NCBI RefSeq assembly: GCF_031877795.1
Contig: NC_133931.1
Span: forward strand, 132,160,621 to 132,224,620
Reading direction: 5' to 3'
DNA length: 64,000 nt
From: Strix aluco
Taxonomy: Eukaryota; Chordata; Aves; Strigiformes; Strigidae
A program made the translations under genes and the position numbers. Below are positions 1 to 11,950 of the stretch, piece by piece. The notes beneath the pieces are model-generated. The model worked only from the letters and a program-made list of their open reading frames with translations, was not told the origin of the DNA and did no database searches. Numbering within the stretch: the stretch's first letter is position 1; each line of letters starts with the position of its first letter.

Positions 1-33
1 TTGAGTGTAATCTGACTTATTTTCCATTTCTAG

Positions 34-291
34 GAACAACAGAGAACCTCAGGCACAGCAGGAGTGGATCTGATAGACAGGCAGATATTATTCAGTATCT
101 AAGTGAGGAGAGATCCTTGGCTTTGCAGCTCTGTGGGTGGATAAAGAAGGGAACAGACTTAGATGTGGAACCTTTTTTGAATTCGTTGGAACAGGAAGGA
201 GACTGGGAGCGAGCTGCTGCTGTAGCACTTTTCAACTTGGACATACGGCGAGCCATACAAATTCTAAATAAAGGGGCTTCCTCGGGAAAAG
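34..291 (+). CDS. MIOS: MIOS coding exon (first in window)
   Basis: The acceptor is ttccatttctag at 22-33 and the donor is AAAAG|gtgcgt at 291/292. The first full codon is at 36. The frame reads [20 protein letters not shown] and ends NKGASSGK plus the first base of a Gly codon. This begins the alpha-solenoid part of MIOS. Confidence 0.94.
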
Positions 292-3200
292 GTGCGTATT
301 CTGTTTAATATCTTTTATTTTGGCATTATATCACCTTAGATTTTTTTCTGTAAACAGAGTTATAGAAGATAGTATGGAAAAGATACCTGTTTTCTTAAAA
401 GTAGTTACTCAAAGTGGTTGTATCGGAGCCTGAGAATCTGACAAATCCTGATCTTTGGCTCCTCAGACTGCCATATGCCTTACCGTCTAGTTAAAATAGA
501 TTGTACGTTTCAGAATTTCCTATTGATACATACCCCAGAAAGTGTTACACTCAGAATTAGTGGGATTCTGTTATTTTAATGGAATCTCATTTTGGCTAGA
601 TGTGTATATCTGCTTCTGTTGGGCTGTATGCAGCTTTCCACCAGTGCGATGGCTGTGGAATAACTGAAATGTAATATTCAGGGTCTGCGGAAAACATTTG
701 TTTTGGAGTAATATTTGGTAAGAGTTGCAGTGTATGAGGGAAAAATTAAGATACTGGAGACAGGAGATGGGAAGTATTTTTGTTCTGTTTTCTTGCCTGT
801 ATTCCTCCTACAACTCTGATTTGCATCTGTGTTCTCTTATTAAATTTAAAAGACTGTCTTGCCACTGAAGTAGGTAGGTAAGACACGAAGGGAGCGGGTA
901 AGGTTCTTTTGGTTTTAATATTGTCCTTTTTTGTGGGGGTAGGTGTGTGTGTGCTTTCTATAGGGAAGTTTTGAAGTGGAAACATGCTGTCTTCCAATTC
1001 AAAAATAAAATTGAACTCTCTGACAGAATGAATATTTAGATTAAATAGATTTAATGTTCTTGGGAAACTTGTTAACTTGAAGCTGCTATATGCAGTTGTC
1101 ATCATCCAGCTAGGTCTGTTAAGTGATGGCTATATATACAATCCTATCTTTTCACTTCTTGTGGATATGAATTATGATGACAGTCTTATGATAGCAACAG
1201 GAACACATTCAGCCATTCGAAACTGTTTCAAAATACCAGAACCAGAGTGATGTTGCTTAAAGTATAACTCAGGCTGTCATGCATGTGGGCTTGTGACTTT
1301 TAGAGCTGTTAACGTACTTGAACAGAGGCATTTAAAGCAGAAACTAATAAATAAATGCTAGCGTATGCACATTTATCTTAGCTAGTGTTAATTCTACTGC
1401 ATTTTGTCTTGCCTCCTGACAAAATGTTGTTTCAAACGGATGCTTTCAATTACAGCTTTAATTGGATTTTTTTTTTAAGTCCTTAACTTGAATATTGTTT
1501 CACTGATTGTTTTTAATAAATCAGGTGATCTGAACCTTAATGTAGTAGCAATGGCTTTATCAGGCTACACAGATGAGAAGAACTCACTTTGGAGAGAAAT
1601 GTGCAGTACTCTAAGACTGCAATTGAACAATCCCTACTTGTGTGCTATGTTTGCTTTCCTGACAAGTGAGTCAGGTTCATATGATGGTGTTTTGGTGAGT
1701 AAATTTCTGTTATGTTAAAATTCCTTTAAGTAATAGCTGCATATATTTATACACACACACGTGCAGGGGAAGTGCTATATACCCATGAGGTAATGAGATT
1801 AGAATGTATTATTTTCTCCTGATACTGGCAGGTAACATTTTTTTCTGCTAAACAGACATCTCATATTAGTGAATGTTACGTTAGTGAACAAAACATGCAT
1901 AAGCAGCCAAAATACCCAATATAGTTCACACATTTTTTAGAGGAAATTTTTTTTAGCATGGAGTTATTAAACCACTAGAAATACATTATGAAAATAATTT
2001 AAGCAGGTGGAAAAAAGGGGAGAAAGGTTAATAATGGAAATGCACAAAACAGAGTAAGTGCAGGGTAGTTTGCAGAACTTTCATCAAGCTATATTTGCAC
2101 TGAATTGTATTTTTTTTCTTTGTTTACTTGTTAAAATAATTTTACTGTGTTGCAACAGTAAACAACAGTTTCACATCTTCTGAAATTGGTATAAAACTGC
2201 CATGTGAAGAGCAAACTAAATCTTATGAGCTACTTTGAGCCTTTGGAGGAGTAACATACTTGATCCTTGGTTAGAGAATGACAGAAATACTTGATTCAGT
2301 AGGAGTTATTTAGCCCAAGGAAGGTCTCCTATAATGCAACAGGGTAATTGGCCTAAACCCACTGAAAACAAAGTTGTCATAATATAATGCTTTTAGGCTA
2401 TTAAAAAAAAAGGTAAGAATCCCAGAGAAGAGAAACCTGAGTCTTATTTTTTTTCTTTCTTCAAGAGAGAATGTTCTTGTTCTCTGGATGCTAGGTAATA
2501 ATTTTATAGTTGTTTTTTATTGATGAATTGGAAACTGTCAGATCATAAGGTGTGTTATTTTAATTTTTCCTTCAGTGAGACCTGTTGAAGTTTGCATGAA
2601 AAAGATTTTGCCAAACACATCTCCTTGTTTTGGCAGTGTCAATCACAGTTTCTATTCTGAGAACCTCAGAAGGGAAAAGTACGGGCACAGAATTAGTCTA
2701 GTGAAGGATTTCTTTTCTTCAGTGTAAAGGATTAAAAAGCAGAAAGTAAATATTACTGCATCGCTGCACCTTGAGTGTACCTGTGAGAAATCCATCTTCT
2801 GGGTGTTTGGAGTTAGTTTTTGGTTGGGGTTTTTTTTGTTTTAGTTACTAACTTATAGTTGTGATTTTACGAAGGAATTGAGTGGTTAGGCTAGTTATTT
2901 TGTAAATATGGTAAATGAAGGTTGGCTTGTTTTTCTTCCGTCTGTGATTTGGTGAGACTCTTGTTTATATGTGCTAGAAGCACTAAGCGCAGCTCTACAT
3001 GACTTGCAAAGTTGCTTTTTCTAGAGTTTCATAAACCACGTCGGATGTATTGTACCAGACTTTTCCTGCCATTTGAGTAGATTGTTCCAGTAGCTGCAGT
3101 CTTGCTCTGATACCTGTATCTGAGTATAAACAGTTAATCTGATACTTAGTGTGAACTTTCTTCCAGTGTTTTCTTTGTACATAATCAATGTCATAGTATT

Positions 3201-6200
3201 AGTTATACAGTAGTGCAAATGTTCTGACTTTTACAAACAATGTATTGAAAAAGTGGAAACTTGCACGTGATGGTAGTATTCCCGTTTTTCTCTCCAAAGT
3301 ATGAAAATAACGTAGCTGTAAGAGACAGAGTGGCATTTGCTTGCAAGTTCCTCAATGATGCTCAGGTAAGTTTGTGGTTGCACATTTAAGCAAACTGTTA
3401 AGCTGGGCTTTATTTAGAGGCGGAAGAAACGCTGGGGTGGAGTGGTGAACAGTGGAAGCAATGAGTCATGAGTGATTTGGTTTTTCTTTTCACAGTAGGA
3501 TATAAGGTATGCTACAGTCTGGTGTTCAGTTTGGACCTTCAGTTTGATTTTTTTTTTCTTGTTTGTTTGGGGTTTTTTTTATGACATGCTAGTTTGTTAA
3601 ATTGCATTACCTGTATGTATGTTTTACTGGAGAGTATTTGTACTTACTTCCAGATAGTTACGTTCTCTCAGATTAAGGCCTGGTTTTGCAGCAGGAATGT
3701 TTTCTTTTAAATTCACTGAAGTATTTAAAGGATACGTAACCTCCCTCTCTGCATTTCCTATCAGGAGGCTTACAGTTTGTTAATAAATGCTTGATTTCTT
3801 GGAGTATAGTGGATATAGCCATATAACTTTTTCTGTGTAATACCCAGCAAGCAGCAGACACTCTTAAAGAAAGCTATTCAAATTGTGAAAAGTTTTGTCA
3901 TATGCCAACAGAAATGAGTTAGGAAGGGATGAACAGACGGCAAAAGTTAAGTAAATTTTTTTTTTAATAGCTGAACAGGTTTATTGAAAAGTTGACGAAT
4001 GAAATGAAAGATGTTGGGAATTTGGAGGGAATACTATTAACAGGGCTGACAAAAGATGGAGTTGACTTGATGGAAAGTTATGTTGACAGAACTGGAGATG
4101 TCCAGACAGCAAGCTATTGCATGCTACAGGTTAGTGTTTCACTCAAAAATAAATCTTTATAGAGGAGAACTAAACATAGTTTCTTTAGCAGTATAGTACT
4201 GAAATTTGTGAACTAAAAAGTATTTTCTATAATAAATTGGGGCAATATATATCATGCCTGTTTTGCAGAATCATCTGAAACACTCGATGTTAACTATAAA
4301 CATCTATCTTCACTCTCTCTGGTTGAGATAGCTTGAGGAGATAGTAGGGGAAAGAGGCAAAAAGAAAACATAGTTCTTTTGACTAGCTGAACGGGGAATA
4401 CCCATTCCCCTGCTTATTGCTGGTGTGTTATCCTGACAGGTTGATTATTTTTTTTTGCTCCCAGGATTTTGACAGAGAACTGAGGTGAGGTTCTTTATCT
4501 GTGGGCATCGGGTTTGGGTTTTTTCATGATGGACTTGTCTTGGCCCTTACACAGTTGCAGCTATTGCCAGCACTGTGTTTAATTGTGTATGTAATCATAA
4601 CAATGATACAGACTGTGATATGTGACAGATTTTATAATCCTTCATCTGATAGCCATGAGTTTTTAGGAGGACATGGCAGCACAAGTATTTTCAGCCAGAG
4701 GGGCAGACTGAAGAAAATTTTTATCAAACTCACATTAGTTTAACAGAAAATGATTCTTTTTCTAGAGAAATTACACTGTATTATTTCTCAGATCTTGTAC
4801 GCTTTGTAAAGCCTTTTGAAAAAGTGATTATTATGTATTGTGAATCTTCAGTGTGTCTGACATTTTTTTCCTGCCTGCCTTAGGGTTCTCCATCAGATGT
4901 ACTTAAGGATGAGAGGGTTCAGTACTGGATCGAGAACTACAGGAATCTTTTAGATGCTTGGAGATTTTGGCATAAACGTGCAGAATTTGATATACATAGG
5001 AGTAAGCTGGATCCCAGTTCAAAACCTTTAGCCCAGGTAAATGTAATTGTTGTATATGAAGTATGACTAGTCCAGAAAGGAAGGTGGCACAGTACATACT
5101 TCTGTGGAGAAAAGTTGCTGGCTGCACCTTGGCTTTCATGAGGATTCATGTGCAAAAGAAAGATTTCAACTAAGGCTGCCCTAAAAAAAGTAGCCGTGTT
5201 TTTTTCAAAATACTTTTTTAGAAAGGACTTGATAACTGTTTTGATAGAGAGTACAGAAATACGGTGAACAAATCTACGTTTCTTCATATCTAATCCAGGA
5301 AATCAGTTCACTACCATTTTATTTGTGTACTTTCTTTTTGTTTCTTAAACATTTTTCTTTCAGATAACAGGTTGTCTTTCAGAAACAAACTTTTCAACAC
5401 TTTTTCTGGAAAAGCTGGGGGTTTTTTCCTCCCTTGTTGAAAAACAAAATCAAAGATGTATCATGCAGCTCATGGGGGTGAGAATGATGCTAAAACCAGG
5501 GAATATGAACCAAGAACTAGTTCAAATTGGCTCTGTCTTAACTGATGCAAACTTCAAGCTATTGTGAAGCCCTTGAACCTTAAACTAAAAAGTGAACAGC
5601 AGCAACTTTCATTATCAGTTCTGAACATAAGCTAAACCAAAAACTAATGCCCTGCCCAAATGCTATCTACTTAACATCTGGTGGCATTTTTAGCCAACAT
5701 GGTCTTACCACAGCACTTCCACTCCCTCATGTCTGCTAAGTCTGTGCATTACAAGCCTTAGGGCCCAAGGGTTCCGAAGGAAGGCTCGTTTTGATTTCAT
5801 CTATCCGTCACAGCTGTTTAAGGAGAGCTCTATCTGTACTGCTCCAAGTGGGAGGGAGTTGAGTTTACTGCTCCTTCCTTATGTGACCAACATAAATAGC
5901 CCCTAAAGAGTTCAAAATGTGTGCTCCTTGGTACCAAGTTACAACTTGTGGCATAAGGTATGCAGATAAAGATTATTAGGAAAATCTTCATGTTGGGGAC
6001 TCTAGAGTGGGTCACCTGACTATAAGGAGGGAAAGACCAGATTTAATTACACAGTAAGACTAAACTTCTTTCATTACTGCAGATACAGATTTTTATTACC
6101 TTAAATAATACTTCTCCAAGTTTTAGCAGTTGTGCATGTTTTTATGTACTTTTGTGGTAAGTGCACATCATTAAGGCCTACGTCTCAGGACTGTGTGCCA

Positions 6201-8111
6201 CATCTGTAAGCCAAGAGGTTAGGAACTCCTTCACAGGTAACCTTGGCTTTCCAGGGCACTCTAGAATAGCTAGTAAATAAGTGTTTGCTAGCTTGAACAA
6301 ATTTACTCATAGGTGTAGCAAAAGGGGGACCAAACAAAAAAAATTAATGGGCTTTTGTTCTCTTTAGGTGTTTGTGAGTTGCAATTTCTGTGGAAAATCA
6401 ATCTCTTACAGCTGTTCAGCTATTCCTCATCAGGGGCGAGGTTTTAGCCAATATGGAGTTAGCGGTTCACCAACTAAGTCAAAAGTTACAAGCTGTCCTG
6501 GTTGCCGTAAACCCCTTCCTCGCTGTGCACTTTGCTTGATAAATATGGGAACACCAGTTTCCAGCTGTCCAGGTATGACACAGTGGGTTTTAGTTATTCA
6601 GCTAGAGTACTAGTTAGAGGCCTAATTAGCAGTTCCTGTTGGAAGATCTTCTGTTGCACCTTCTTCTTTCTATTTGTACTCATACTGTAAATATTCATTC
6701 TCATCATTTTGAGGGAGGAAGACCCTAATAGAAAACTCATTTACATCCCATCTGATTTAGATGAAACCAATGTCTCGGTTCTTTAGTGTAAGACAGTACG
6801 CACAGTTACTTGGTTCTGACAGTTTTCCCAGTGAGACTGTCGGTGAAATTCCATGGTTAGACAGATTAAAAGATTCAAGTATTGTGGTGACCAGTATTGT
6901 GAGCTTTAAAACTGTAAGAAATAGAAAGTGTGTTTTCTTGAGATGAATTGTAGGGATGCTACAGAAATTTTGGAATGTAAATTATTTGTTTTTTAGCTGG
7001 AAGAGAGAATAAATTTAATGGGGTATACTTTTTGTCACTAAGCATGAAAGAACGTATAGGTCATGCTGTCACAGCTAATAAATATTACAGCTAGAATCTT
7101 TTGGTTCTAAATGTCTCAGGCTCAGCATTATATAAGGACTAAATGAAACTACTTTTGTCCATATTTTTAGGTCATTCTTGTTACAGAGCCATGAGCAGCT
7201 GTGTAGTGGTCATCTATTTATATATCTCTTCTCATCCTTTCACTGATCTGTGTTACAACTTCTATATTGTAGTTGTTCCAATTCATAACTTAGATTTTGT
7301 TGATTTTTCTAAAGCAGAACATTTCATGTGCAGTAAAACAGGCCCATAATCAGTGGAACACAAATCAATCACTGAAACATGAATCACTGTTGAAAGAGAT
7401 TCTGTAAAATTTATTTAATAGGCTAGTCTAGTATGTCCGTAAGATGTAAAAGAACAGCTCAGCAATATAATTCTTGTTTTGGCATTCCACCAGTTCTTAA
7501 TAATTTTACTGACTTCTATTTTAAAATCAGGCCACCTCTTCACATAATATTCCTAATCTCATATTTATTCTAATAGCATTACTGGGACTGACATATAAAT
7601 GAAGCATAATGATTTACAAGCGTATTTGTGGGGGTGGGTTTGCCTCTGCACAGGAGGATCCAAGTCAGATGAAAAAGTGGATCTTAGCAAAGACAAGAAG
7701 TTAGCCCAGTTCAACAACTGGTTTACTTGGTGTCACAACTGTAGGCATGGTGGACATGCTGGGCATATGCTTAGCTGGTTCAGGTAAGTTGCTCTTAAAC
7801 TCCTTATTTCTTATGTGTATGCTGCACCAAGTAGGACATCCTTTGCTGTATCTCATTACAGTATTTTGTTGGTTTAGAACATATGCAAAACTTAACAATG
7901 ATGCTGAGTTTTTCTGAGATACTACGTCCCTGCACATACTTAAATGTATAGATTACAAAATTCTTCTTAGTTTTATTTTACCCATTTTTTCTTTTTTCTG
8001 CTATTGCTATCTAGGGACCATACTGAGTGCCCAGTTTCTGCCTGCTCTTGTAAGTGTATGCAGCTGGATACAACAGGGAATCTCATTCCAGCAGAGACTG
8101 TCCAGGTGTAA
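34..8111 (+). CDS. MIOS: MIOS (meiosis regulator for oocyte development), GATOR2 subunit, 3' part: eight exons
   Basis: MIOS is a scaffold subunit of GATOR2 (with WDR24, WDR59, SEH1L and SEC13), which relieves GATOR1 inhibition of mTORC1 at the lysosome when amino acids are present. Eight exons join in phase at 34-291, 1525-1694, 3300-3365, 3971-4129, 4884-5036, 6368-6572, 7654-7783 and 8015-8111, giving about 411 residues; the family is about 875 aa, so the N-terminal WD40 propeller half lies upstream of the window. Visible here are an alpha-solenoid stretch ([39 protein letters not shown]) and a C-terminal zinc domain: [34 protein letters not shown] and [10 protein letters not shown]. All junctions use AG/GT. 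There is no frameshift or premature stop, so the gene looks functional. Identity rests on recalled family sequence and on the neighbours RPA3 and UMAD1; it is very secure. Confidence 0.96.
1525..1694 (+). CDS. MIOS: MIOS coding exon
   Basis: The acceptor is aataaatcag and the donor is TTTTG|gtgagt. The two leading bases complete the split Gly codon. Encodes [18 protein letters not shown] through ESGSYDGVL, in phase with both neighbours. Confidence 0.94.
3300..3365 (+). CDS. MIOS: MIOS coding exon (66 bp)
   Basis: The acceptor is tctctccaaag and the donor is CTCAG|gtaagt. Encodes 22 residues, [20 protein letters not shown] plus AQ. The exon is phase 0 at both ends. Confidence 0.93.
3971..4129 (+). 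CDS. MIOS: MIOS coding exon (159 bp)
   Basis: The acceptor is a T-rich tract ending ttaatag and the donor is CTACAG|gttagt. Encodes 53 residues starting [17 protein letters not shown] and ending TASYCMLQ. Phase 0 at both ends. Confidence 0.94.
4884..5036 (+). CDS. MIOS: MIOS coding exon (153 bp)
   Basis: The acceptor is cctgccttag and the donor is GCCCAG|gtaaat. Encodes 51 residues from [19 protein letters not shown] to SSKPLAQ, including the [19 protein letters not shown] helix. Phase 0 at both ends. Confidence 0.94.
6368..6572 (+). CDS. MIOS: MIOS coding exon, start of the zinc domain
   Basis: The acceptor is gttctctttag and the donor is TCCAG|gtatga. Encodes [16 protein letters not shown] and later [20 protein letters not shown]. 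The Cys pairs CxxC are the first zinc ligands of the C-terminal domain. The exon ends on the first base of a Gly codon. Confidence 0.95.
7654..7783 (+). CDS. MIOS: MIOS coding exon, zinc domain middle
   Basis: The acceptor is cctctgcacag and the donor is TTCAG|gtaagt. Encodes [20 protein letters not shown] followed by [20 protein letters not shown]. The CxxC and three His residues fit RING-like zinc coordination. The last Arg codon is split with the final exon. Confidence 0.95.
8015..8111 (+). CDS. MIOS: MIOS final coding exon with stop
   Basis: The acceptor is gctattgctatctag. Encodes [18 protein letters not shown] and ends PAETVQV with stop TAA at 8109-8111. It supplies the last four Cys residues of the zinc domain. 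Confidence 0.95.
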
Positions 8112-8206
8112 ATATTGTCTGAAAACGTGGGGCTCTAATGGATATCCATCATAGTCCAAGCATAGATTTTGGACAAAGGTCATTTGTGACTTATTGACTG
8201 TGAAAA

Positions 8207-8212
8207 AATAAA
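8207..8212 (+). terminator. MIOS: Proximal MIOS poly(A) signal AATAAA
   Basis: Canonical AATAAA about 96 nt after the stop codon, followed by T/G-containing sequence. It is the nearest of three candidates. Confidence 0.5.
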
Positions 8213-9583
8213 TTGCTATCAGATTAGTAAAATGCTCTGTGTATGACTGTGCTTGGTAGAAACAGGTATTCCTGAAATGAGCCTCTGGGTATCATCTGTG
8301 GTCTTTGTTCAGAGGATTGAAGCAGTTCAGTTCAAAAGCACTCCTGGAACTGTAGACTTTTTGGATTTGCTAAAATCCAAAGAACTTTTTATTAAAAGTT
8401 TTCAGGGTAATGCTGATCAGCCCTGTTATTTGTTTTCCAAACAAAGCAGTGTTTATATACTGTGAAAAGTGGGCCTTGAAAAAAAAAACACCTGAAGAGT
8501 GTTCTTCAGAAGATCAGTCATGCTGTGGATTCCTCTGTTCATTGTTTGATCACACCTTCTTGTATGCAGACTGTGTGCAGGTAAACTGTAGGAGGTTTGA
8601 TTGATTAATTTTTAACGTAGTTACTATGAAGATCTGAAATTTTAAGGACTGGAGACTTGTAAATATTTAAGTTTTAAACTACATGCTGAGTTTTGACTAC
8701 AAAAATATTTGAGACTTTTGGATAATCAACATTTCCTTGTACTTCTGAAATATGCTGGGAAGTGTGAAATCAACCTGTATAAATCCTGCTTCTGGTCACT
8801 AGCTGGCACCAGTCTGCTCCCAAAACACTGCACAATATTAGGTCATTGACCAGAAGTAGTTTTAGATGTGTTACCAGCTGGAATTAAGATTATTTTTAAC
8901 TTGAGAGAGAGTCAATAATATTTTGCTAATACTGTGCTAGGAGCTCATCAGTATTGTTATCCTTGATTTTGTAGGCAACAAAATTGACACAAATTAAAGG
9001 AAAAAAAACCTGTTTTAAGGTATGGGATAATAACATCAGTTTACTTGGTGTGTGTTTATTTACCAGTAGAAACAGTATATGAGTTACTTAACACTTGCGT
9101 GCTATGAAATACTAAATGGAATGCTAGCAATAAACTGGTACCGTATTGCCAGGACTGTGAAACCTGGTGTCTTAAAAGAGAATATATTGTGATATATCAC
9201 TAGTTTTAAGTGCTCTAGTGTAGTTGCAACAAGATAGAATGTGGAAATGTTTTCTGTAGATGTTCATGATTACATTCAGGACTTTGGATTCTATTTTCTA
9301 ATTTAGCATTAATGTTGTAACATATCTGCTACATTTATTCTGGTCTAAAATTCTTGCTTAATTGACAAAGATCTCTTTAAAGTTAAAAATCTAAGAGGTA
9401 CTTGGTATTTGTGGGCATGGGAGTGCAGTTACTTTTTTTTTCTTGTTAGAGTATTTATTTCTCTTTCCAGTATTTTTGCACACTTCATGTTGCTGTTGAA
9501 GAGCTCTTCAAAATGTCCTCCATTTATAAATGTAAACTGGGGTTTAATGTATGATACCCTACCCTATTTATATAAATACAGGC

Positions 9584-9589
9584 AATAAA
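9584..9589 (+). terminator. MIOS: Distal MIOS poly(A) signal AATAAA
   Basis: Canonical AATAAA followed by a T-rich stretch, about 1.47 kb after the stop. It would give the long 3' UTR form. A third signal lies at 9129-9134. Confidence 0.4.
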
Positions 9590-9610
9590 AATTTTGCTTT
9601 TTGGAAATGA

Positions 9611-10195
9611 GGATTTGTAAGTGTCAAGGATATGTTTTTATTCCACTGTAGTAACAAAGTTTAGTGAATTTTCCTGATAAATTCCATGCCCAGGTGAATG
9701 CAACTACAAACTTACGACTGTCTCATTTTTTATGTAAAGAAACTAATTTATAATGTTTTTGACTTGACTATACCTGTTGGTGTCCAATTCTATCACTTCC
9801 TTAAATTAGATGCTTACTTTGATACTCAACATGTCTTTGAAATGTTTTGGATTATGAATGTGTGCATATTCTGGCACAGTGTAACTATCAGTCTTGGCTG
9901 CTGTAATTGGTAATCAGGCTTTCAGGCCAGCAATTACAGTATTTGCAAAATTTACAAAGTAAGAGGTGTATGTGTTTTAATGATCAGATTTTTTCCTTGT
10001 TTTACTTTCAAATTGATAAAGCTGTGATTTTGGGAGGGATTTGTCATCTTCTAACAAAAAGAATAGCTATAGACATTAGCCACAGTTACTTTTACATTTA
10101 CTGTTTTCTGATGTCTGCTCAACTCTGCAGAGTTAACTAGATGAAGGTGGCCTTGCATGCTGAGATGTTTTGACCCAATGGTTCATGCTGATGAC
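9611..10195. other. MIOS-RPA3 intergenic, nothing recognised
   Basis: AT-rich sequence between the convergent genes. It contains two short open frames (9698-9913 and 9907-10140) with no family signature. No repeat was recognised. Confidence 0.6.
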
Positions 10196-11950
10196 ATTTT
10201 GTTATTTCCATTTCATTATATGCTCCAGCCTTGCCTCCCTCCCCTGATTAAGCCCAAGCACTTTCTCATCATACACACAGGCTGCTTGCACATGAGCACA
10301 ACGTAAGTTGCGTGTGTGTCTGTGCCGGAGCAAGGACAGCAGAGCAGGTCTGGTGGTGGTGACCAGGGTCGGCCTAGAGTCCAGCCTGCAGTGACCCCCC
10401 TGAGGCTTCTCCCTGAGCAGCCCTAGGTTTCTGCACAGTACCTCAGGGCACAGCTGCATTCCGATGGCCTCCCTCATGATCCCTACTAGAACTGAATTTC
10501 CCCAAGAGAATTTGTCAGATTTTAGTCTGTTCTTCCATTTCAGACTCATAGACTGGTTTCTGTACCTTAACCAACTGGGACGCAAAGCCCTTTCCTCTCT
10601 GGGCTGTCAGAGCAGAGGGAAGTCACAGTAGCTTGCTGGCCCACAACAGGCACTACTCCCAGCTTCCTTACCCAGGTGTCCTTCTGCCCCACTGCTCCAG
10701 GCCTTTGAGCAGGAGTGACTCTTAACCACCACGCGATGATTTCCATGTCCACCAGGCTTGCCAAGGAGAGGTTTGGCTGGAGAAAGTGAGCAGCATGGCC
10801 CTTGTTACAGTGGCAATCTCTTGTGACTCCACACAAGGGCCAGTTGGGATGCAGCTGATTCTTGAGTATCTCCAAAAAGGGAGAGATTCTCTCATCCTGT
10901 GTGTAGGTTCCCTAAATAAAACTCTTCCTCACCTCTGTTTCATAACTTTCATTTGCAGTTTAGCCTGCTGGACAGCTAAAGCAGAGTGCTGGTTTAAGAA
11001 TTGTTTCTCAAAACATAGCTCTCTAACTCAAAACTATTTCATGAAGACTGGCCCACCTAGCAGACCCTGCACTAAGGCAGGCAGCCTTAAGCTGCCTCTA
11101 ATTTTTGAAGTGCTGAATAACCAGCTTCTGCTAAAGCCTAACCTCCACTGCAGCCAAGGGAGCCCAGTCTGGGACCTGCTTGTTCTCATCTCCACCTTTC
11201 CAACAGCTGTCTTGCCCAATCTGTGCTTCCCTGGGCCTCTGGCAGACACCCTTTCTATACCAGATCTGTTTTTTTTCAGTTATGCTTGCTTAGATCAGGA
11301 TCCTGCCAGCTGTGACAGATGTTACAGGAGGAGAAGGCAATGTGACCGTGTCCCCCATGCCGATGTTAGGAAGGGTGCTCCAAACATTCCCTGTGTAAGG
11401 GCAGGGGAAAAAGGGCTGGGTCAAAAAGGGCCAGGTACTAGAAGCTGCTCACAAGTGTGGTGGGAGCAGTTGGCTTGCTGTCCTGCTCCAAATGACAGGA
11501 ACCTCTCCCAGTCAGCCCCGATGACATCATTCACATCATACTCTCCTTTCTGCTCCAAGGCTCCCACCCTTTCCCACTTTCACATCTTCCCCAAGCAGCA
11601 ACCAGCTCCCATTCACCCCTCTGTTTCTGGCCCTGGTTTTGGTGCCATCCCCCTTCAGTGTTTATGACCGTTGCCCTGGTGACTCCCCCTTGGTCAGTGA
11701 CCCACAGAGCTGCTCTTTCCCATTCTTTTCTCCCCAAGGCTTGGCAGTTTCTCACACCTGCATTGTGTCAGTGCAGCCCTAACTCAGGGTTAGCAGCCCC
11801 CTGGTTATTCCTTTCCCTTAGGTATTGGTTCCCACATTGCTATCCTGGTAAGGGCATATGTGACCTGACCATGACGTTAATATCCGGAATATTTTACAGT
11901 TCCTTGCGTTGCTGTCCTGTTAGTACAGCCATAGAGCCAGGGTAGGCCAT
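10196..11950. repeat. GC-richer intergenic block with long open frame, unclassified (probably old repeat)
   Basis: Base composition changes sharply here compared with both flanks: C/T-rich on the plus strand, with few stops on both strands. The segment 10328-10385 matches 28706-28763 at about 47 of 58 positions in the same orientation, so at least part of the block is a dispersed repeat. The plus-strand frame 10786-11667 is open for 293 codons. It contains a Cys/Arg-rich patch (CDRCYRRRRQCDR) but no domain I recognise. It sits between two gene 3' ends with no promoter or splice evidence. An old insertion whose low stop density comes from composition is more likely than a gene. Confidence 0.5.

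Larger units (their letters stand above)
292..8014 (+). other. MIOS: MIOS introns (seven)
   Basis: The introns are 292-1524, 1695-3299, 3366-3970, 4130-4883, 5037-6367, 6573-7653 and 7784-8014. They are AT-rich unique-looking sequence. I saw no CR1 copy, RNA gene or second coding unit in them. The open frames inside (for example 746-1105 on the minus strand) show no family features. Confidence 0.85.
8112..9610 (+). other. MIOS: MIOS 3' untranslated / downstream region
   Basis: Three canonical AATAAA signals follow the MIOS stop, at 8207-8212, 9129-9134 and 9584-9589, so the 3' UTR could be about 0.1, 1.0 or 1.5 kb. No competing gene is visible. The two small open frames at 8253-8604 resemble no known protein. 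Which signal is used cannot be told from sequence alone. Confidence 0.55.

Noticed and set aside
746-1105. 119-codon minus-strand frame in a MIOS intron
   Set aside because: Low-complexity and intronic, with no recognisable domain or splice context.
1174-1180. ATGATGA resembling a snoRNA C box in a MIOS intron
   Set aside because: No CTGA D box or terminal stem at a suitable distance.
10840-10900. TTGAGTATCTCCAA resembling complement of CR1
   Set aside because: Similarity is limited to about 14 nt and the flanks do not follow CR1.
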